64,000 nt of DNA from Streptomyces populi (GTDB taxonomy: Bacteria; Actinomycetota; Actinomycetes; Streptomycetales; Streptomycetaceae): contig NZ_KZ626862.1 in NCBI RefSeq assembly GCF_002911015.1, forward strand, positions 34,438 through 98,437, written 5' to 3'. Both the position numbers and the translations under genes were made by a program. Shown piece after piece: positions 8,964 to 17,475 of the stretch; positions within the stretch are counted from its first letter, which is position 1; each line of letters opens with the position of its first letter. The notes under the pieces were generated by a model. It had not been told where the DNA came from. It ran no database searches and saw nothing but the letters and a program-made list of their open reading frames with translations.

Positions 8964-10105
8964 GGGGTGGTGTTCTCCAGAGCGCGAGGGGTGAGGGCGG
9001 CGAGGGCGGTTGCGAGGAGGGCGGGCAGCAGCAGTGCTGTGGGCAGGGTGGTGACGCTGGCCAGGGCGCCGATGAGGGCGGGGCCAGCGAGCAGGCCGAG
9101 GTAGCCGGTGACGGAAACCGTGGCAACGGCCCTCGGTCCATGGTTTCCAGCGGCGGTGATCAGGGAGGGGACGGTGCCGGACAGACCGAGCCCGAAGAGC
9201 GCCCAGCCGGCCAGCGCCGCAGCCACGCTGTCGGCCAGGACACCAGTGGCCAGTCCGGCTGCGGCAAGCAGCGCGCCGGTGCGAACTACGGCAGGGGCGC
9301 CAAAGCGGGTCGTGAGCCGGTCGCCGGTCAGTCGGCCGATCGCCATGCCGGTGCTGTAGAGGGCGAAGGAACTCGCGGCGGCAGCCGTACCGGCGTGCAG
9401 CGTGTGTACGTGCACGGCGGCCCAGTCAGCTGCCACGCCCTCCCCCAGCAGACTGGCAGCCGCCAGCGCACCCAGCAGCCATACCTTCCCCGTCGCCCGG
9501 TCCTGATCGGCCCCTTGGGGGCTGGAGGTCTTGGGGTCGGCGCCGCTCAACATGAGGGTGCGCGGCCCGGCCACGAGCACGCTCGCCATCAGCGCGGCGC
9601 CGACCGTCAGGAACAGAGCGCTGTGGGTTGTGCCGGCGGTGACCACGGCCAGAGCTGCGCCGCCTAGCGCGCCGATCGAGTACGCGGCGTGCAGGGACGA
9701 CATGATGGGCTTGCCGTAAGCGTTCTGGCAGCGGACCGCCCCCGTGTTGACTGCGACGTCCAGGACACCGTGCGCGGCGCCGAAGGCCAGCGCCGCTGCG
9801 AGCAGCGAGGCCAGCGTCTGGCATTGCCCCAGCAGGGCGAGGGCTGCTGACAGTGCGACAGCTCCGCCGATCAGGAGCGCAGAGAGCCGTTCGGGCCGGA
9901 TGAGTCGGCCGCCGGCCTGCAGTCCGGCGACCATGCCGAGGGCGGCGGCAAGCAGGACGAGGGACAGGCTGCTGGTCGTGAGGTGGGCGGCATGCTGGAC
10001 GGTCGGCATTCGGGCGCCCCAGACAGCCATCACCACGCCCAGACCGAGGAAGTAGCCGGTCAGCAAGACCCGGCTGCGCCGTAGGGAAACGTCGGGGCGG
10101 CTCAT
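8960..10105 (-). CDS. MFS transporter (YbjJ/sugar-efflux-like)
   Basis: 381 residues with about 12 hydrophobic segments. The N-terminal GYFLGLGVVMAVWGARMPTV is the loop seen in YbjJ-like MFS proteins, followed by GGRLIRPERL, a positively charged cytoplasmic loop. It should sit in the cytoplasmic membrane and export or import a small molecule. ATGA overlaps link it to the ATP-grasp gene upstream and the HAD gene downstream, so a linked substrate is likely. The substrate cannot be read from the sequence. Confidence 0.85.
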   Translation of the reverse strand: MSRPDVSLRRSRVLLTGYFLGLGVVMAVWGARMPTVQHAAHLTTSSLSLVLLAAALGMVAGLQAGGRLIRPERLSALLIGGAVALSAALALLGQCQTLASLLAAALAFGAAHGVLDVAVNTGAVRCQNAYGKPIMSSLHAAYSIGALGGAALAVVTAGTTHSALFLTVGAALMASVLVAGPRTLMLSGADPKTSSPQGADQDRATGKVWLLGALAAASLLGEGVAADWAAVHVHTLHAGTAAAASSFALYSTGMAIGRLTGDRLTTRFGAPAVVRTGALLAAAGLATGVLADSVAAALAGWALFGLGLSGTVPSLITAAGNHGPRAVATVSVTGYLGLLAGPALIGALASVTTLPTALLLPALLATALAALTPRALENTTP

Positions 10106-11370
10106 GCGGGGCGCCCACCGGCAACAGGCTCATCGACCGGGCGGGGCTCGACGTGGATCTGGATGCGTCGGGCAGCTTGCTCGGCGCGGGCCTGGGCGAG
10201 ATCCGCGGTGGGCGCTGTGGTGATCAGGTAGCCGATCCGTGCGGTCCACATGTTGCCGCCGTCGGCCGGGAGAAGCAGTCGGTCGCCGACCTGGTGCTGG
10301 AAGTGCACGCGGTCCAGCCAGAGCGGGTTGACGCCCTCGAAGCCGAGACGGTGCAGAGTGCCGGAGGTGTCCGGGTAGAGCAGCTGGATCGCGGCGGCCG
10401 AGGACTTGGTCGGGGTGAGGTCGGGGGCCCGGCCGCAGGCGATGTCGGCGGCGGCGCGCGGCAGGTCGATGCCGGTGACGAATCGGACGAGGTGGCCGAT
10501 CATGTCGCCAGCGATCCGGCCATTGACCTCGACCAGTCGCGGTCGGCCGTCGACCAGCCGCATCTCGACATGGCAGACGCTGTCGGTGATCCCCAGAGCC
10601 CGGATCGCGGCCCGTGCCACGGGAGTCACCACGTCGAGCAGAGGGTCGGTGGCGTCCACGCGGTGGGCCAGTTCCTCGAAGAAGGGCGGAGCGCTGACCG
10701 TCTTGCGGGTGAGCGCGACCACCGCGGTCTCGCCGCGGTAGGTGACGCACTCGACCGACACCTCGGGTCCGTCGAGATACTCCTCCACCAGCACGCTGGT
10801 GGACTCCCGCCCGAACCCGGCCGCCTGGTCGGCGAACGCGAAGGCGGCGGTGAGCTGTTCGGGAGTGTCGGCGCGGATCACTCCGATACTGGCCGCGTGC
10901 GCGGCTGGCTTCAGCACGAGCGGGTAGCCGATCTGCCGGGCCGCCGCCTCGGCCTCGGCCAGGGTGCGCACGCTCACCGAGGCAGCCGACGGTACCCCGT
11001 GCCGTGCGAACAGCGCACGGGACGTGGCCTTGTTGCGGCACGCCTGCATGGCTTCCGGGGTGGTGGTGGGCAGGCCGAGCTGGCGTGCGAGGCGGGCGAC
11101 CGGGACGAGGTACCACTCGGTCCAGGTGAACACCCCGGCCAGGTCGTAGCGTTCGGCCAGAGTCCGGCCGGCGGCGGACAGCTCCGCCTGGTCGGTCGGA
11201 TCGGACACGACCACGCAGTCCCGCAGGTACGGCACCTCCCACGAGGGCTCTTGGCTGGTGATCAGGACAACGTCATAGGCGGCGGCCACGGACTGGAGGC
11301 AGTAACCGCGGTACGCCTCGGCCTCCATGTCGGCTGCGGCAACGACCAGGACGACAGGACGGTCGGACAA
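10102..11370 (-). CDS. ATP-grasp domain ligase
   Basis: 422 residues from TTG 11370, which has AAGGAG seven bases upstream. The longer frame to 11559 is proline/arginine-rich and lacks a ribosome site. After an N-terminal Rossmann-like preATP-grasp part (PVVLVVAAADMEAEAYRGY), the ATP-grasp core shows YPLVLKPAAHAASIGV, VLVEEYLDGPEVSVE and the metal-binding RLVEVNGRIAGD. These are typical of enzymes joining a carboxylate to an amine (carbamoyl-phosphate-synthetase L-chain class, including dipeptide and peptide-tailoring ligases). Between two MFS genes it suggests synthesis and transport of a small amide- or peptide-like compound. The product is unknown. Confidence 0.85.
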   Translation of the reverse strand: MSDRPVVLVVAAADMEAEAYRGYCLQSVAAAYDVVLITSQEPSWEVPYLRDCVVVSDPTDQAELSAAGRTLAERYDLAGVFTWTEWYLVPVARLARQLGLPTTTPEAMQACRNKATSRALFARHGVPSAASVSVRTLAEAEAAARQIGYPLVLKPAAHAASIGVIRADTPEQLTAAFAFADQAAGFGRESTSVLVEEYLDGPEVSVECVTYRGETAVVALTRKTVSAPPFFEELAHRVDATDPLLDVVTPVARAAIRALGITDSVCHVEMRLVDGRPRLVEVNGRIAGDMIGHLVRFVTGIDLPRAAADIACGRAPDLTPTKSSAAAIQLLYPDTSGTLHRLGFEGVNPLWLDRVHFQHQVGDRLLLPADGGNMWTARIGYLITTAPTADLAQARAEQAARRIQIHVEPRPVDEPVAGGRPA

Positions 11371-11482
11371 GAGCAAGCTCCTTGGAACGGAGGGTGGAAA
11401 TGCGGAGGGCATGAGGCGGCGGACTGCAGCGGCAAAGAGCGGCTGCTCGACGCGCGGCCAGCGGCGTGGTGAGCCCTTCGGT

Positions 11483-11504
11483 CGAGGCTGCTCACGCAGC
11501 CTCG
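11483..11504. terminator. Perfect hairpin between MFS and ATP-grasp genes
   Basis: CGAGGCTGC, loop TCAC, GCAGCCTCG: a 9-base perfect stem with a 4-base loop in the 267-base gap between the two coupled gene blocks. No T tract follows on either strand. It could be a terminator of the upstream block or an mRNA hairpin ahead of the ATP-grasp gene. The rest of this gap shows no gene. Confidence 0.45.
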
Positions 11505-11637
11505 AAGGCTGCACGTGTCTGACGAGGGCCTGCTCGGCGGCCCGACAGGCGGCCTTCATCTGGCCGAGGCACTCGCGCGGCTCGTCCCGAGGACAGCGGC
11601 GGGCATGAGGTTCTCCCCAGGCCAGGGCGCAGCAGAG

Positions 11638-12873
11638 TCAGATACGCAGAGCGGGATCCGTGCGCAGTCGGGCGAAGGCGAGGAACAGGCCGAGGGCCTG
11701 CAGGACGGCGCAGGTCGTGATGATGTGGCCCATCGCGTCAGGCGGGGTGAGCGCGGTCAGTACGCCAGCGACGGGGAACGGCAGCAGCAGGATGAGGATA
11801 GTCACCGACAGGGTGCTGCCGAACTTCTCCGCTGGGATCAGGCGGGAGCGCAGGGTGCGCAGGACCACCGTCATGCCGCCGTCTGCCGCCATGAGGACCG
11901 CGACCAGAACCAGGTAGGACAGGTAGTCGGGGGCTTGGGAGACGGCGAGACAGGCGAGTGATGCGAGGGCACCGCAGGTGGCGCCGACCGGCCACAGGCC
12001 CAGACGGTCCAGCGCGAACCGGCAGAGCGTGACGCTGAGGAGTGTTGCGCCGGCGGCTACGGACCAGACCAGGCCGACGGCAGTGGTGGACTGCCCGAAG
12101 TGCTCGACGACGATCACCGGACCGGCCGCTTGGAGCAGCCCGGTGGCCAGGTTGGACAGGGTCAGCCCGGTCACGAGCCAGCCGAGCACGGGCAGCGAGC
12201 GGATGGTGCGCCACCCGGTGAGGAGTCCGGCGCCGGGCCGCCCCTTCGGAGCGCGGGCCGGGACGGCGGGCGAGGAGGGTGTGCGCAGGGCGAGCAGCGC
12301 GGCCAGTAGCGAGAGAACGGTGATCACGGCGAGCATCGGCGGCGGCCCGGCGAGCAGCAGCAGTGCGGCGAGCGCCGGGCCGGCCAGCGTCGCGGTCTGG
12401 TCGATGCCCAGCAGGACGGCCTGGACGCGGTGGGCTCGTGCACCTGCCCGGCGGCCGACGGCGGCGCCCGTTGTCTCGGCCGCGATGTAACTGAACTCGC
12501 TGAGCACTCCGGTGGCCGCCGCGAGCACCATGACGGTCACGCTCGCCATGGTGCCGACAGGGTGGAGGTGGAGGAGCACCGCGCCGGAGGCGAGTACCAG
12601 CGCGCGTCCGAGGGAGGCGAGGTGGAAGACCACGGATGCCCCGCGCCGGTCGACGATCGATCCGGCCCACCCGAACGCCGCCAGGCGCGGGATCCATTCC
12701 AGGACGAACGCGGTGCCCGTCAGAGCGGCAGAGCGCGTGGTTGCCAGGACCAGCAGCGGGATGCCGTAGGTGGACATCGCCAACGCGAGGGCGTCCGCCG
12801 TACGCGGCAGGTAGATGCCGCGCACCAGCCCGGCGGTGTGGCACGCCTGTCGCGGTGTAGCCGTCGTGCTCAT
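11638..12873 (-). CDS. MFS transporter
   Basis: 411 residues from ATG 12873 with about 12 membrane segments. The pattern is that of MFS efflux proteins of the MFS_1/enterobactin-exporter kind (RGIYLPRTADALALAMSTYGI at the N terminus, then a GSIVDRRG cytoplasmic loop). The start overlaps the stop of the upstream winged-helix gene in an ATGA. An 18-residue upstream extension is possible but loses the coupling. With two regulators immediately upstream it looks like a regulated exporter, possibly for the product of the ATP-grasp ligase. Confidence 0.85.
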   Translation of the reverse strand: MSTTATPRQACHTAGLVRGIYLPRTADALALAMSTYGIPLLVLATTRSAALTGTAFVLEWIPRLAAFGWAGSIVDRRGASVVFHLASLGRALVLASGAVLLHLHPVGTMASVTVMVLAAATGVLSEFSYIAAETTGAAVGRRAGARAHRVQAVLLGIDQTATLAGPALAALLLLAGPPPMLAVITVLSLLAALLALRTPSSPAVPARAPKGRPGAGLLTGWRTIRSLPVLGWLVTGLTLSNLATGLLQAAGPVIVVEHFGQSTTAVGLVWSVAAGATLLSVTLCRFALDRLGLWPVGATCGALASLACLAVSQAPDYLSYLVLVAVLMAADGGMTVVLRTLRSRLIPAEKFGSTLSVTILILLLPFPVAGVLTALTPPDAMGHIITTCAVLQALGLFLAFARLRTDPALRI

Positions 12874-13388
12874 GCGACCGGCTCGGGGACGGACAGGCGG
12901 GTGACCTGCGGATTGCCGGTCAGCCACCGGATCAAGAGGGTACGGGGACGGGCGAGGCCCTCCTCAGCCTCGGCGCTGGGCAGGCGCGCGGCGGACAGTC
13001 GTACGAGGCTGTCGGCGCTCTCGGCCGCGAGCGAGGACGTCAGCAGGTCGAGAACGTGGCGGACGCGATTGCTGAACTCGCAGACCCGTGACGGGTAGGC
13101 GTGGCGTCGGGACCAACGCGCAGCCGCGTCGTACAGGTCGGCCAACTCCGAGCCGGAATCTGTGAGGACCAGGCCCATGCCGGGCGCGGTCCGGACGAGA
13201 CCGTGGGTGCGGGCTGTTTCGGTCGCACGGCGCAGTTCGTGCGAGGCAAGGTCGGGGAGGGTAGCCGCCAGCCGTCGTGGCGGTATCGCCCCGTTGTCGT
13301 CGATCTCGGTGACCAGGCGGATCAAGGAGCGAGAGGCCAGCAACTCGACGGCGTTGCGTACTTCGGCTGTGGTGAACAGGGTGGTCAT
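12870..13388 (-). CDS. Winged-helix DNA-binding regulator
   Basis: 172 residues from ATG 13388 with GGAGGA eight bases upstream. The first 90 residues read as a winged-helix fold similar to the HxlR protein encoded next to it (LFTTAEVRNAVELLASRSLIRLVTEI, ... HELRRATETARTHGLVRT), followed by a helical tail. ATGA overlaps join it to the HxlR gene before it and the MFS gene after it, so the three form one unit. It is probably a local repressor or partner of the HxlR protein. The ligand is unknown. Confidence 0.65.
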   Translation of the reverse strand: MTTLFTTAEVRNAVELLASRSLIRLVTEIDDNGAIPPRRLAATLPDLASHELRRATETARTHGLVRTAPGMGLVLTDSGSELADLYDAAARWSRRHAYPSRVCEFSNRVRHVLDLLTSSLAAESADSLVRLSAARLPSAEAEEGLARPRTLLIRWLTGNPQVTRLSVPEPVA

Positions 13389-14227
13389 CGGCGCGGTCCT
13401 CCTACCGGAACGGCCGCCTTCGGGCGAGCGGTCGTGGCGTGGGAGAAGAGATCGCGGTTGTGCCAGACCGGAACGGCCCCAGCCGTCCGGACCGGAGGAA
13501 GCACCGCAGGGGGCAGGCGGGACTGGCTGCTGGTCCATGGCCTCGGCGAGGGCTTCGCCTGCGGGTGCCCCCAGACCGGGTGGTGGGCCGCCCGGTCGAG
13601 GGGCTGCCCGGCGGACCACACGGACAGGGCGCCGAGAACGGGGCCCAGGCCGTCGCCCGCCGCCGACAGCCGGTAGGGCTGGCCGATGCCCTCGGTGTCG
13701 ACCAGTCCGTCGGCCGCGAGTTGCCGCAGCGGCGGGTAGATGTTGGTCCAGTCGCTGCTGGGCATCACGATCCGGGCAAGGGCACGCCCGCTGGCCTCCT
13801 GGCGGGACTTCAGCACCCACAGGATGGCGGCGGAGTACCGCCGGGTGAGCAGGGTGAGGCTGTCTTCGATCTGCTCGATCGCGGGCAGTGGATTGTCCGC
13901 GGTCTCCAGATGTTGCTCGGCCCAGGTGACGATCATCGGCAGGACCGGCAGCAGGGCGGCACCACGCTCGGTGTGGCCGTAGGTCACATGGCGTGCGGTG
14001 TGTTCGGTGCGCTCGACGAGCCCGGCGTCGCACAGCGACTTGAGCTTGGGGTGGAGCTGGCCGTTCTGCAGCCAGGAAACCTTGGCCGCCAGCTCGGTGT
14101 ACCGCAGCGGCGGGCCGGAGAGTGCCAGCAGGATTCTCACGTTCCAGCGCGGGGTGATCATGGCGAGGGCCTCGGTGACCCGGGCGATGTCGACGTCGGT
14201 GTCGGGAGGCAGAGCGGTGATGGCCAA
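13385..14227 (-). CDS. HxlR-family transcriptional regulator with two HTH domains
   Basis: 280 residues from TTG 14227 (GGAG eight bases upstream). The ORF can be extended to 14521, but that part is low-complexity. Residues about 15-100 are an HxlR winged helix: ITPRWNVRILLALSGPPLRYTEL, LHPKLKSLCDAGLVERT, and HVTYGHTERGAALLPVL. Residues about 130-220 repeat the same fold (SAAILWVLKSRQ, YPPLRQLAADGLVDTEG). A double HxlR unit is less common than the single-domain form. It is the first gene of the coupled regulator-regulator-MFS unit and probably controls it. Confidence 0.8.
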   Translation of the reverse strand: MAITALPPDTDVDIARVTEALAMITPRWNVRILLALSGPPLRYTELAAKVSWLQNGQLHPKLKSLCDAGLVERTEHTARHVTYGHTERGAALLPVLPMIVTWAEQHLETADNPLPAIEQIEDSLTLLTRRYSAAILWVLKSRQEASGRALARIVMPSSDWTNIYPPLRQLAADGLVDTEGIGQPYRLSAAGDGLGPVLGALSVWSAGQPLDRAAHHPVWGHPQAKPSPRPWTSSQSRLPPAVLPPVRTAGAVPVWHNRDLFSHATTARPKAAVPVGGPRR

Positions 14228-14267
14228 GGAAGGAACTCCGGGGTGAATGAGGGGGATCGCCTGCGGG

Positions 14268-14681
14268 TCAGCGGTTGCGCGCCGCGGTCCGGGCCGAAAG
14301 GGGCGGAGCCGGTAGCGGCGGCGAAGGAATCGGCGGGGACGGCGTTGGGGCCGGGACGCGGGCGAGGCTCTGCAGAACAGCGGCAACCGACTTGGCCTGG
14401 ACATCACGCACGGCGACGGCTTCAGCGAGCCGACGGGAACCGTCGAGGAGGTGAGAGACCTCATGCCGGCCGATCTGCCGTTCGGGGTGGACGAGCCGGG
14501 CGAGGTGGTCGCGGTGGACATTGATGCTGCGCTCGGCGATGGCGAGGTCGTCGTGCATGCCGAGCAGGGCGGAGAGCATGCCGGGCGGCTGGTCCTGGGC
14601 GTGGGTTTCGAGGTCGGCGAGCGGCACGCCGTACAGGTCCTCGATCCGTCCGGCTATGTCGGTGGACGTGAGGTGGGGCAA
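14268..14681 (-). CDS. Hypothetical protein, helical with proline-rich tail
   Basis: 137 residues, no family recognised. Residues 1-105 are predicted helical (DIAGRIEDLYG, LERQ-like repeats of charged residues), and the last 30 are a PTPSPPIPSPPLPAPPL tail. TTG 14681 is the likely start although the ribosome site is weak. It follows the next upstream small gene by nine bases and precedes the HxlR gene by 40, so it may share that transcript. Confidence 0.5.
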   Translation of the reverse strand: MPHLTSTDIAGRIEDLYGVPLADLETHAQDQPPGMLSALLGMHDDLAIAERSINVHRDHLARLVHPERQIGRHEVSHLLDGSRRLAEAVAVRDVQAKSVAAVLQSLARVPAPTPSPPIPSPPLPAPPLSARTAARNR

Positions 14682-14690
14682 GCGGGGCTT

Positions 14691-15134
14691 TCAGGGACGG
14701 CGGGCCCGGGACGCCCCGGCACGTGGTGGTGCCGGGGCTGCGGACGGAGACAGGGTGACGGTGGCCTTGAGCTGCGTCATACGGACGGGCCGGGCCTGCT
14801 GGTCGGACGAGGGCACGGTGCGCAGAAGTTCGCCGAGAGCTGCGCGGTAACCGTCGCGGGCATCGAGCGCGGCCTCGAGCCACCGAGCGTCGAAGCGGAG
14901 CCTGTCCGCCGACAGTTCGCTCATGTCGCGGTCCGGGTCCATGTCCGCGTGCACGCGGTCGCGGACGCGGGCGACCTGCTCCTCGATCAGAGCCAGGAAC
15001 GAGCGCAGTTCCAGGGCACGGGCGAGGGCGGGAGAGGCATCGTGGTCGGCAGTCGCCTCGTGCAGCTCGGGGACCGGGCTGCCGAAGATCTTCTGCAGGT
15101 CGGCGTCCATGCTGCTGGGCTTGTCCCGGATCAT
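14691..15134 (-). CDS. Hypothetical helical protein
   Basis: 147 residues from ATG 15134, which overlaps the stop of the preceding gene in an ATGA. Mostly charged helix (ALARALELRSFLALIEEQVA, DMSELSADRLRFDARW) with a basic proline tail. No family recognised. It is one of three consecutive small coupled genes of similar size (137, 147 and 160 residues), all helical with Pro/Arg-rich ends, which may work as one complex. Confidence 0.55.
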   Translation of the reverse strand: MIRDKPSSMDADLQKIFGSPVPELHEATADHDASPALARALELRSFLALIEEQVARVRDRVHADMDPDRDMSELSADRLRFDARWLEAALDARDGYRAALGELLRTVPSSDQQARPVRMTQLKATVTLSPSAAPAPPRAGASRARRP

Positions 15135-15613
15135 CGGGTGGGCCTTCCCGCCCGCCCCGCCGACGTCGGCGCGGGTGCACCCGCGGGTCGGTGGGGAGGG
15201 CTGGTCTGCACCGCCGGACCGGTTCGGGGGCGAAGGCGGGCGAGCCGTTCGGCAGCGAGGTCCTTCTTGCCCGGGGCGTCGGGATCGAGAAGCCATCGCA
15301 CGACCAGGGCCCGGCCGTCGCGGGCGGTGACGGCTGCGTTCACGCGGTGGGCGAGGCCCATCGTCGGGTCGTCGACCTCGCCGGGCTGGGTTTCCAGCGC
15401 GGCAAGGAGGTCGTCCTCCGCGCAGTCGAGCACGGACTGAGCCTCGACGAGGAGGCCGTACCACCTGACGGCATCGGTAGCGTCAGGATTCACGGTCGGA
15501 GCTGCGGCTACTGCGGCCTTCAACTGGTCGATGTCCATGGCGAAGCGCGCTTCGATCCGTTCGGTGAGCACGCCCACGACATCCTCAGCGTCATCGGATA
15601 TGCCTTCGGACAA
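15131..15613 (-). CDS. Hypothetical helical protein
   Basis: 160 residues from TTG 15613, with GGAG seven bases upstream. The frame could extend to 15862 but that stretch lacks coding character and contains another small gene. Acidic N terminus, helix-rich centre (VRWYGLLVEAQSVLDCAEDD), then RALVVRWLLDPDAPGKKDLA and a Pro/Arg tail. Not recognised. First of the three coupled small genes. Confidence 0.55.
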   Translation of the reverse strand: MSEGISDDAEDVVGVLTERIEARFAMDIDQLKAAVAAAPTVNPDATDAVRWYGLLVEAQSVLDCAEDDLLAALETQPGEVDDPTMGLAHRVNAAVTARDGRALVVRWLLDPDAPGKKDLAAERLARLRPRTGPAVQTSPPHRPAGAPAPTSAGRAGRPTR

Positions 15614-15684
15614 AAGGAAAGCTCCTGTTCTGAGAAGTGTGCCGATGCCTTGGGGAAGATGAGAAAGCGGCCGTGCCTGGCGGC

Positions 15685-15792
15685 TCAGCCACTTACGACA
15701 GCGGGCGCCGCGCTGGCGGTGATGGCGAAGAACACCGGCAGGGCGAGCGCTCCGACCATCGCCGCGGATATGGCAATTCGGGTGGAGCACAC
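15685..15792 (-). CDS. Small membrane or secreted peptide (35 residues)
   Basis: GTG 15792 has GGAGG seven bases upstream and opens a 35-codon frame ending TGA at 15685. The product begins MCSTRIAISAAMVGAL and continues with a hydrophobic run ending FFAITASAAPAVVSG: a short basic start, one hydrophobic helix and an Ala-x-Ala-like end. It could be a membrane peptide or an exported peptide. It stands 71 bases before the three helical-protein genes. The strong ribosome site is the main support. Confidence 0.5.
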   Translation of the reverse strand: MCSTRIAISAAMVGALALPVFFAITASAAPAVVSG

Positions 15793-15873
15793 ACAAAAAC
15801 CTCCGTGAATGCATAGGGATTGCGGGAAGGGTGCCGCGACAGTTGTTCCGGCGGCTGTACAAGAGTCCGGAGA

Positions 15874-15898
15874 ATCGCCGGTTTGGCCAACCGGCGAT
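15874..15898. promoter_or_regulatory. Long palindrome, CCGGTT-N5-AACCGG type
   Basis: ATCGCCGGTT, loop TGGCC, AACCGGCGAT: 10-base perfect arms in the gap between the peptide gene and the gene ending at 15937. The core CCGGTT-N5-AACCGG recurs at 35585. It could be an operator for an island regulator or a terminator for the gene ending at 15937 (no T tract seen). Confidence 0.45.
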
Positions 15899-15936
15899 CG
15901 TCGGCTACGTTTCGCCGCCCGCGTTGGTCCTGGCGC

Positions 15937-16680
15937 TCAGCGCGAGCGGCCGGGCGGACGCGGAGGAGCCTTCGCAACACCGGTCGGGCGGCTCACTCCG
16001 GCTGCCGGACGAACCGGCGGGAGAGCGCCGGCTTCGCCGGTGAGCCGATCGTCGCACCACTGCAAGGCGTCTTCGACCGTGGCGAAGCCGCCCTCGCGCA
16101 GGGTGCGGGTCCACGCGCTGGGGTCGACCTCTTCGACGACGACGCGGTACGGCGAGAGGGCTCGCTCGCCCAAGGCGCGCAGTGCCACGACGGTGACCAT
16201 GTCGTCAGGGTCATCGCAGGTGTAGGAGTAGCCCATGGCGTAGTGGTCGCCCTCGCCCGCAAGGCGTTGCTCCAGCGCCCGCGTTGCCTCGTCCGCCGAC
16301 GGCGGGCCCAGCTCGGGGTTGAGGCCGATCGCGCCGGGAGGACAGCCTCGGTGGATGAGCCAGGACTGCGCCATCGCGGGCAGCGGCATCGGGGCCTGCT
16401 CGTAGCTGAACGTCCGCTTCTCTTGGTCCCGTTGAAGGTATACGGCGATCAGGTGCGGCATACCGGGGTGCCCCCAGGTGGCGGTGCGGTCGAACAGGAC
16501 GTAGTAGCTGTTCACCCCGTCGGGAGTGTGGTGTTCGGCGAGAGGGACGAGCATGTCCTCGGGGACACCGACCTTGCGATAGAAGTCGAGGTAGACCTCT
16601 TCATCGGCATCGAAGTCATCCAGCTCGAAGTCGACTTGAGGGATGACCTTCCGAGGCGGTGCCGGTTCGGTGGGAGACAA
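15937..16680 (-). CDS. Conserved hypothetical protein
   Basis: 247 residues from TTG 16680, six bases after AAAGGC. Acidic N-terminal third (VDFELDDFDADEEVYLDFYR), aromatic-rich middle (HPGMPHLIAVYLQRDQEKR), then GYSYTCDDPDDMVTVVALRAL and a C-terminal motif FATVEDALQWCDDRL. No signal peptide or membrane segment. No family recognised and no catalytic motif can be claimed. Its neighbours are island hypotheticals on the same strand. Confidence 0.55.
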   Translation of the reverse strand: MSPTEPAPPRKVIPQVDFELDDFDADEEVYLDFYRKVGVPEDMLVPLAEHHTPDGVNSYYVLFDRTATWGHPGMPHLIAVYLQRDQEKRTFSYEQAPMPLPAMAQSWLIHRGCPPGAIGLNPELGPPSADEATRALEQRLAGEGDHYAMGYSYTCDDPDDMVTVVALRALGERALSPYRVVVEEVDPSAWTRTLREGGFATVEDALQWCDDRLTGEAGALPPVRPAAGVSRPTGVAKAPPRPPGRSR

Positions 16681-16933
16681 CAAGGGCCTTTCGGTGGAGT
16701 TCAGCGCCGCTGCGCCGGGGGGATGGCGACTCGTCAGGGCCCGCCGGGAGCTTGAGTTCCTGGGCCGTAGGCGTTCGGCAGGCGGCAAACAGCGCGGCAC
16801 GTCCGGCGTCGGTGAGAGCGACCGACTGGCCGACGTGCACGAGGTGGCCGGTGTCCCGGACGACCGGGCCGACGGCTTCCAGCCGCTGCAGCTCGGTGTG
16901 AGGGATGCGGGTGCCGGCAGCGGTCACGGACAT
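16616..16933 (-). CDS. Hypothetical small protein overlapping the next gene
   Basis: 105 residues from ATG 16933. The first 60 residues look coding (RLEAVGPVVRDTGHLVHVGQ, ALTDAGRAALFAAC) and resemble the end of a small winged-helix protein. The last 30 lie over the start of the next gene in another frame. There is no clear ribosome site. The frame stays open upstream to the neighbouring stop, so the true start may be a rare codon. Low certainty. Confidence 0.4.
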   Translation of the reverse strand: MSVTAAGTRIPHTELQRLEAVGPVVRDTGHLVHVGQSVALTDAGRAALFAACRTPTAQELKLPAGPDESPSPRRSGAELHRKALVVSHRTGTASEGHPSSRLRAG

Positions 16934-16989
16934 ACGGCCGGTCAGCAGGTGTTCGTAGAGTTCGGCGCCGGCGGCGACGCTCCGCGGGT

Positions 16990-17475
16990 TTAGCGGGTGT
17001 GGTGGTGCGCGGGGTTGTGTGGGGGATGGGGCAGATCCGGCAGTGCGGTGGGCGGCGGACCGGGCCGGGTCGCGGTAGTGCGGGTGGCCAACTGCGGGGA
17101 GCGCGATCGTGCCGCGTGGGTGCGGGCGCTCAGTGGCCGTCGGGGCATTCCCAGGCGGCGGCCGACCTCGTCATAGACGTCGTTGCCCGCACGCGGCCGG
17201 ACCGCGACGACGTGGATCTCCCTCGGGTGCGCGGACTCCGCGGGCGCCGGACGGACGCCGTAGACGACGCGCCAGTCCTTACGCGAATCCACGAACAGCT
17301 TTCGGTAACCCTCCAGATCACCGTCGAGGCGTAGCCCGAAGCGCTGCGCGTTCACGACTTCCTGCAGGTAGGCGAGAGTGAGGTCGCGGATGTCGCTGGG
17401 GGCCTGGAGGAGATCGGTCAGCGCGCGAGGGTCGAAGCTCAGACCGAAGGCGGGCTGTCCCTGGCCCGCGTTCAT
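16990..17475 (-). CDS. RelE/ParE-fold protein
   Basis: 161 residues from ATG 17475, which overlaps the stop of the DUF4913 gene in an ATGA. Residues 15-110 follow the RelE/ParE plan: a helical hairpin (LTLAYLQEVVNAQRFGLRL) then strands with YRKLFVDSRKDWRVVYGV and EIHVVAVRPRAGNDVYDE. The last 50 residues are a basic Pro/Arg/His tail. RelE-fold proteins are usually toxins that cut mRNA or poison gyrase, but the upstream partner is DUF4913 and not a known antitoxin, so toxicity is an inference only. Confidence 0.65.
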   Translation of the reverse strand: MNAGQGQPAFGLSFDPRALTDLLQAPSDIRDLTLAYLQEVVNAQRFGLRLDGDLEGYRKLFVDSRKDWRVVYGVRPAPAESAHPREIHVVAVRPRAGNDVYDEVGRRLGMPRRPLSARTHAARSRSPQLATRTTATRPGPPPTALPDLPHPPHNPAHHHTR

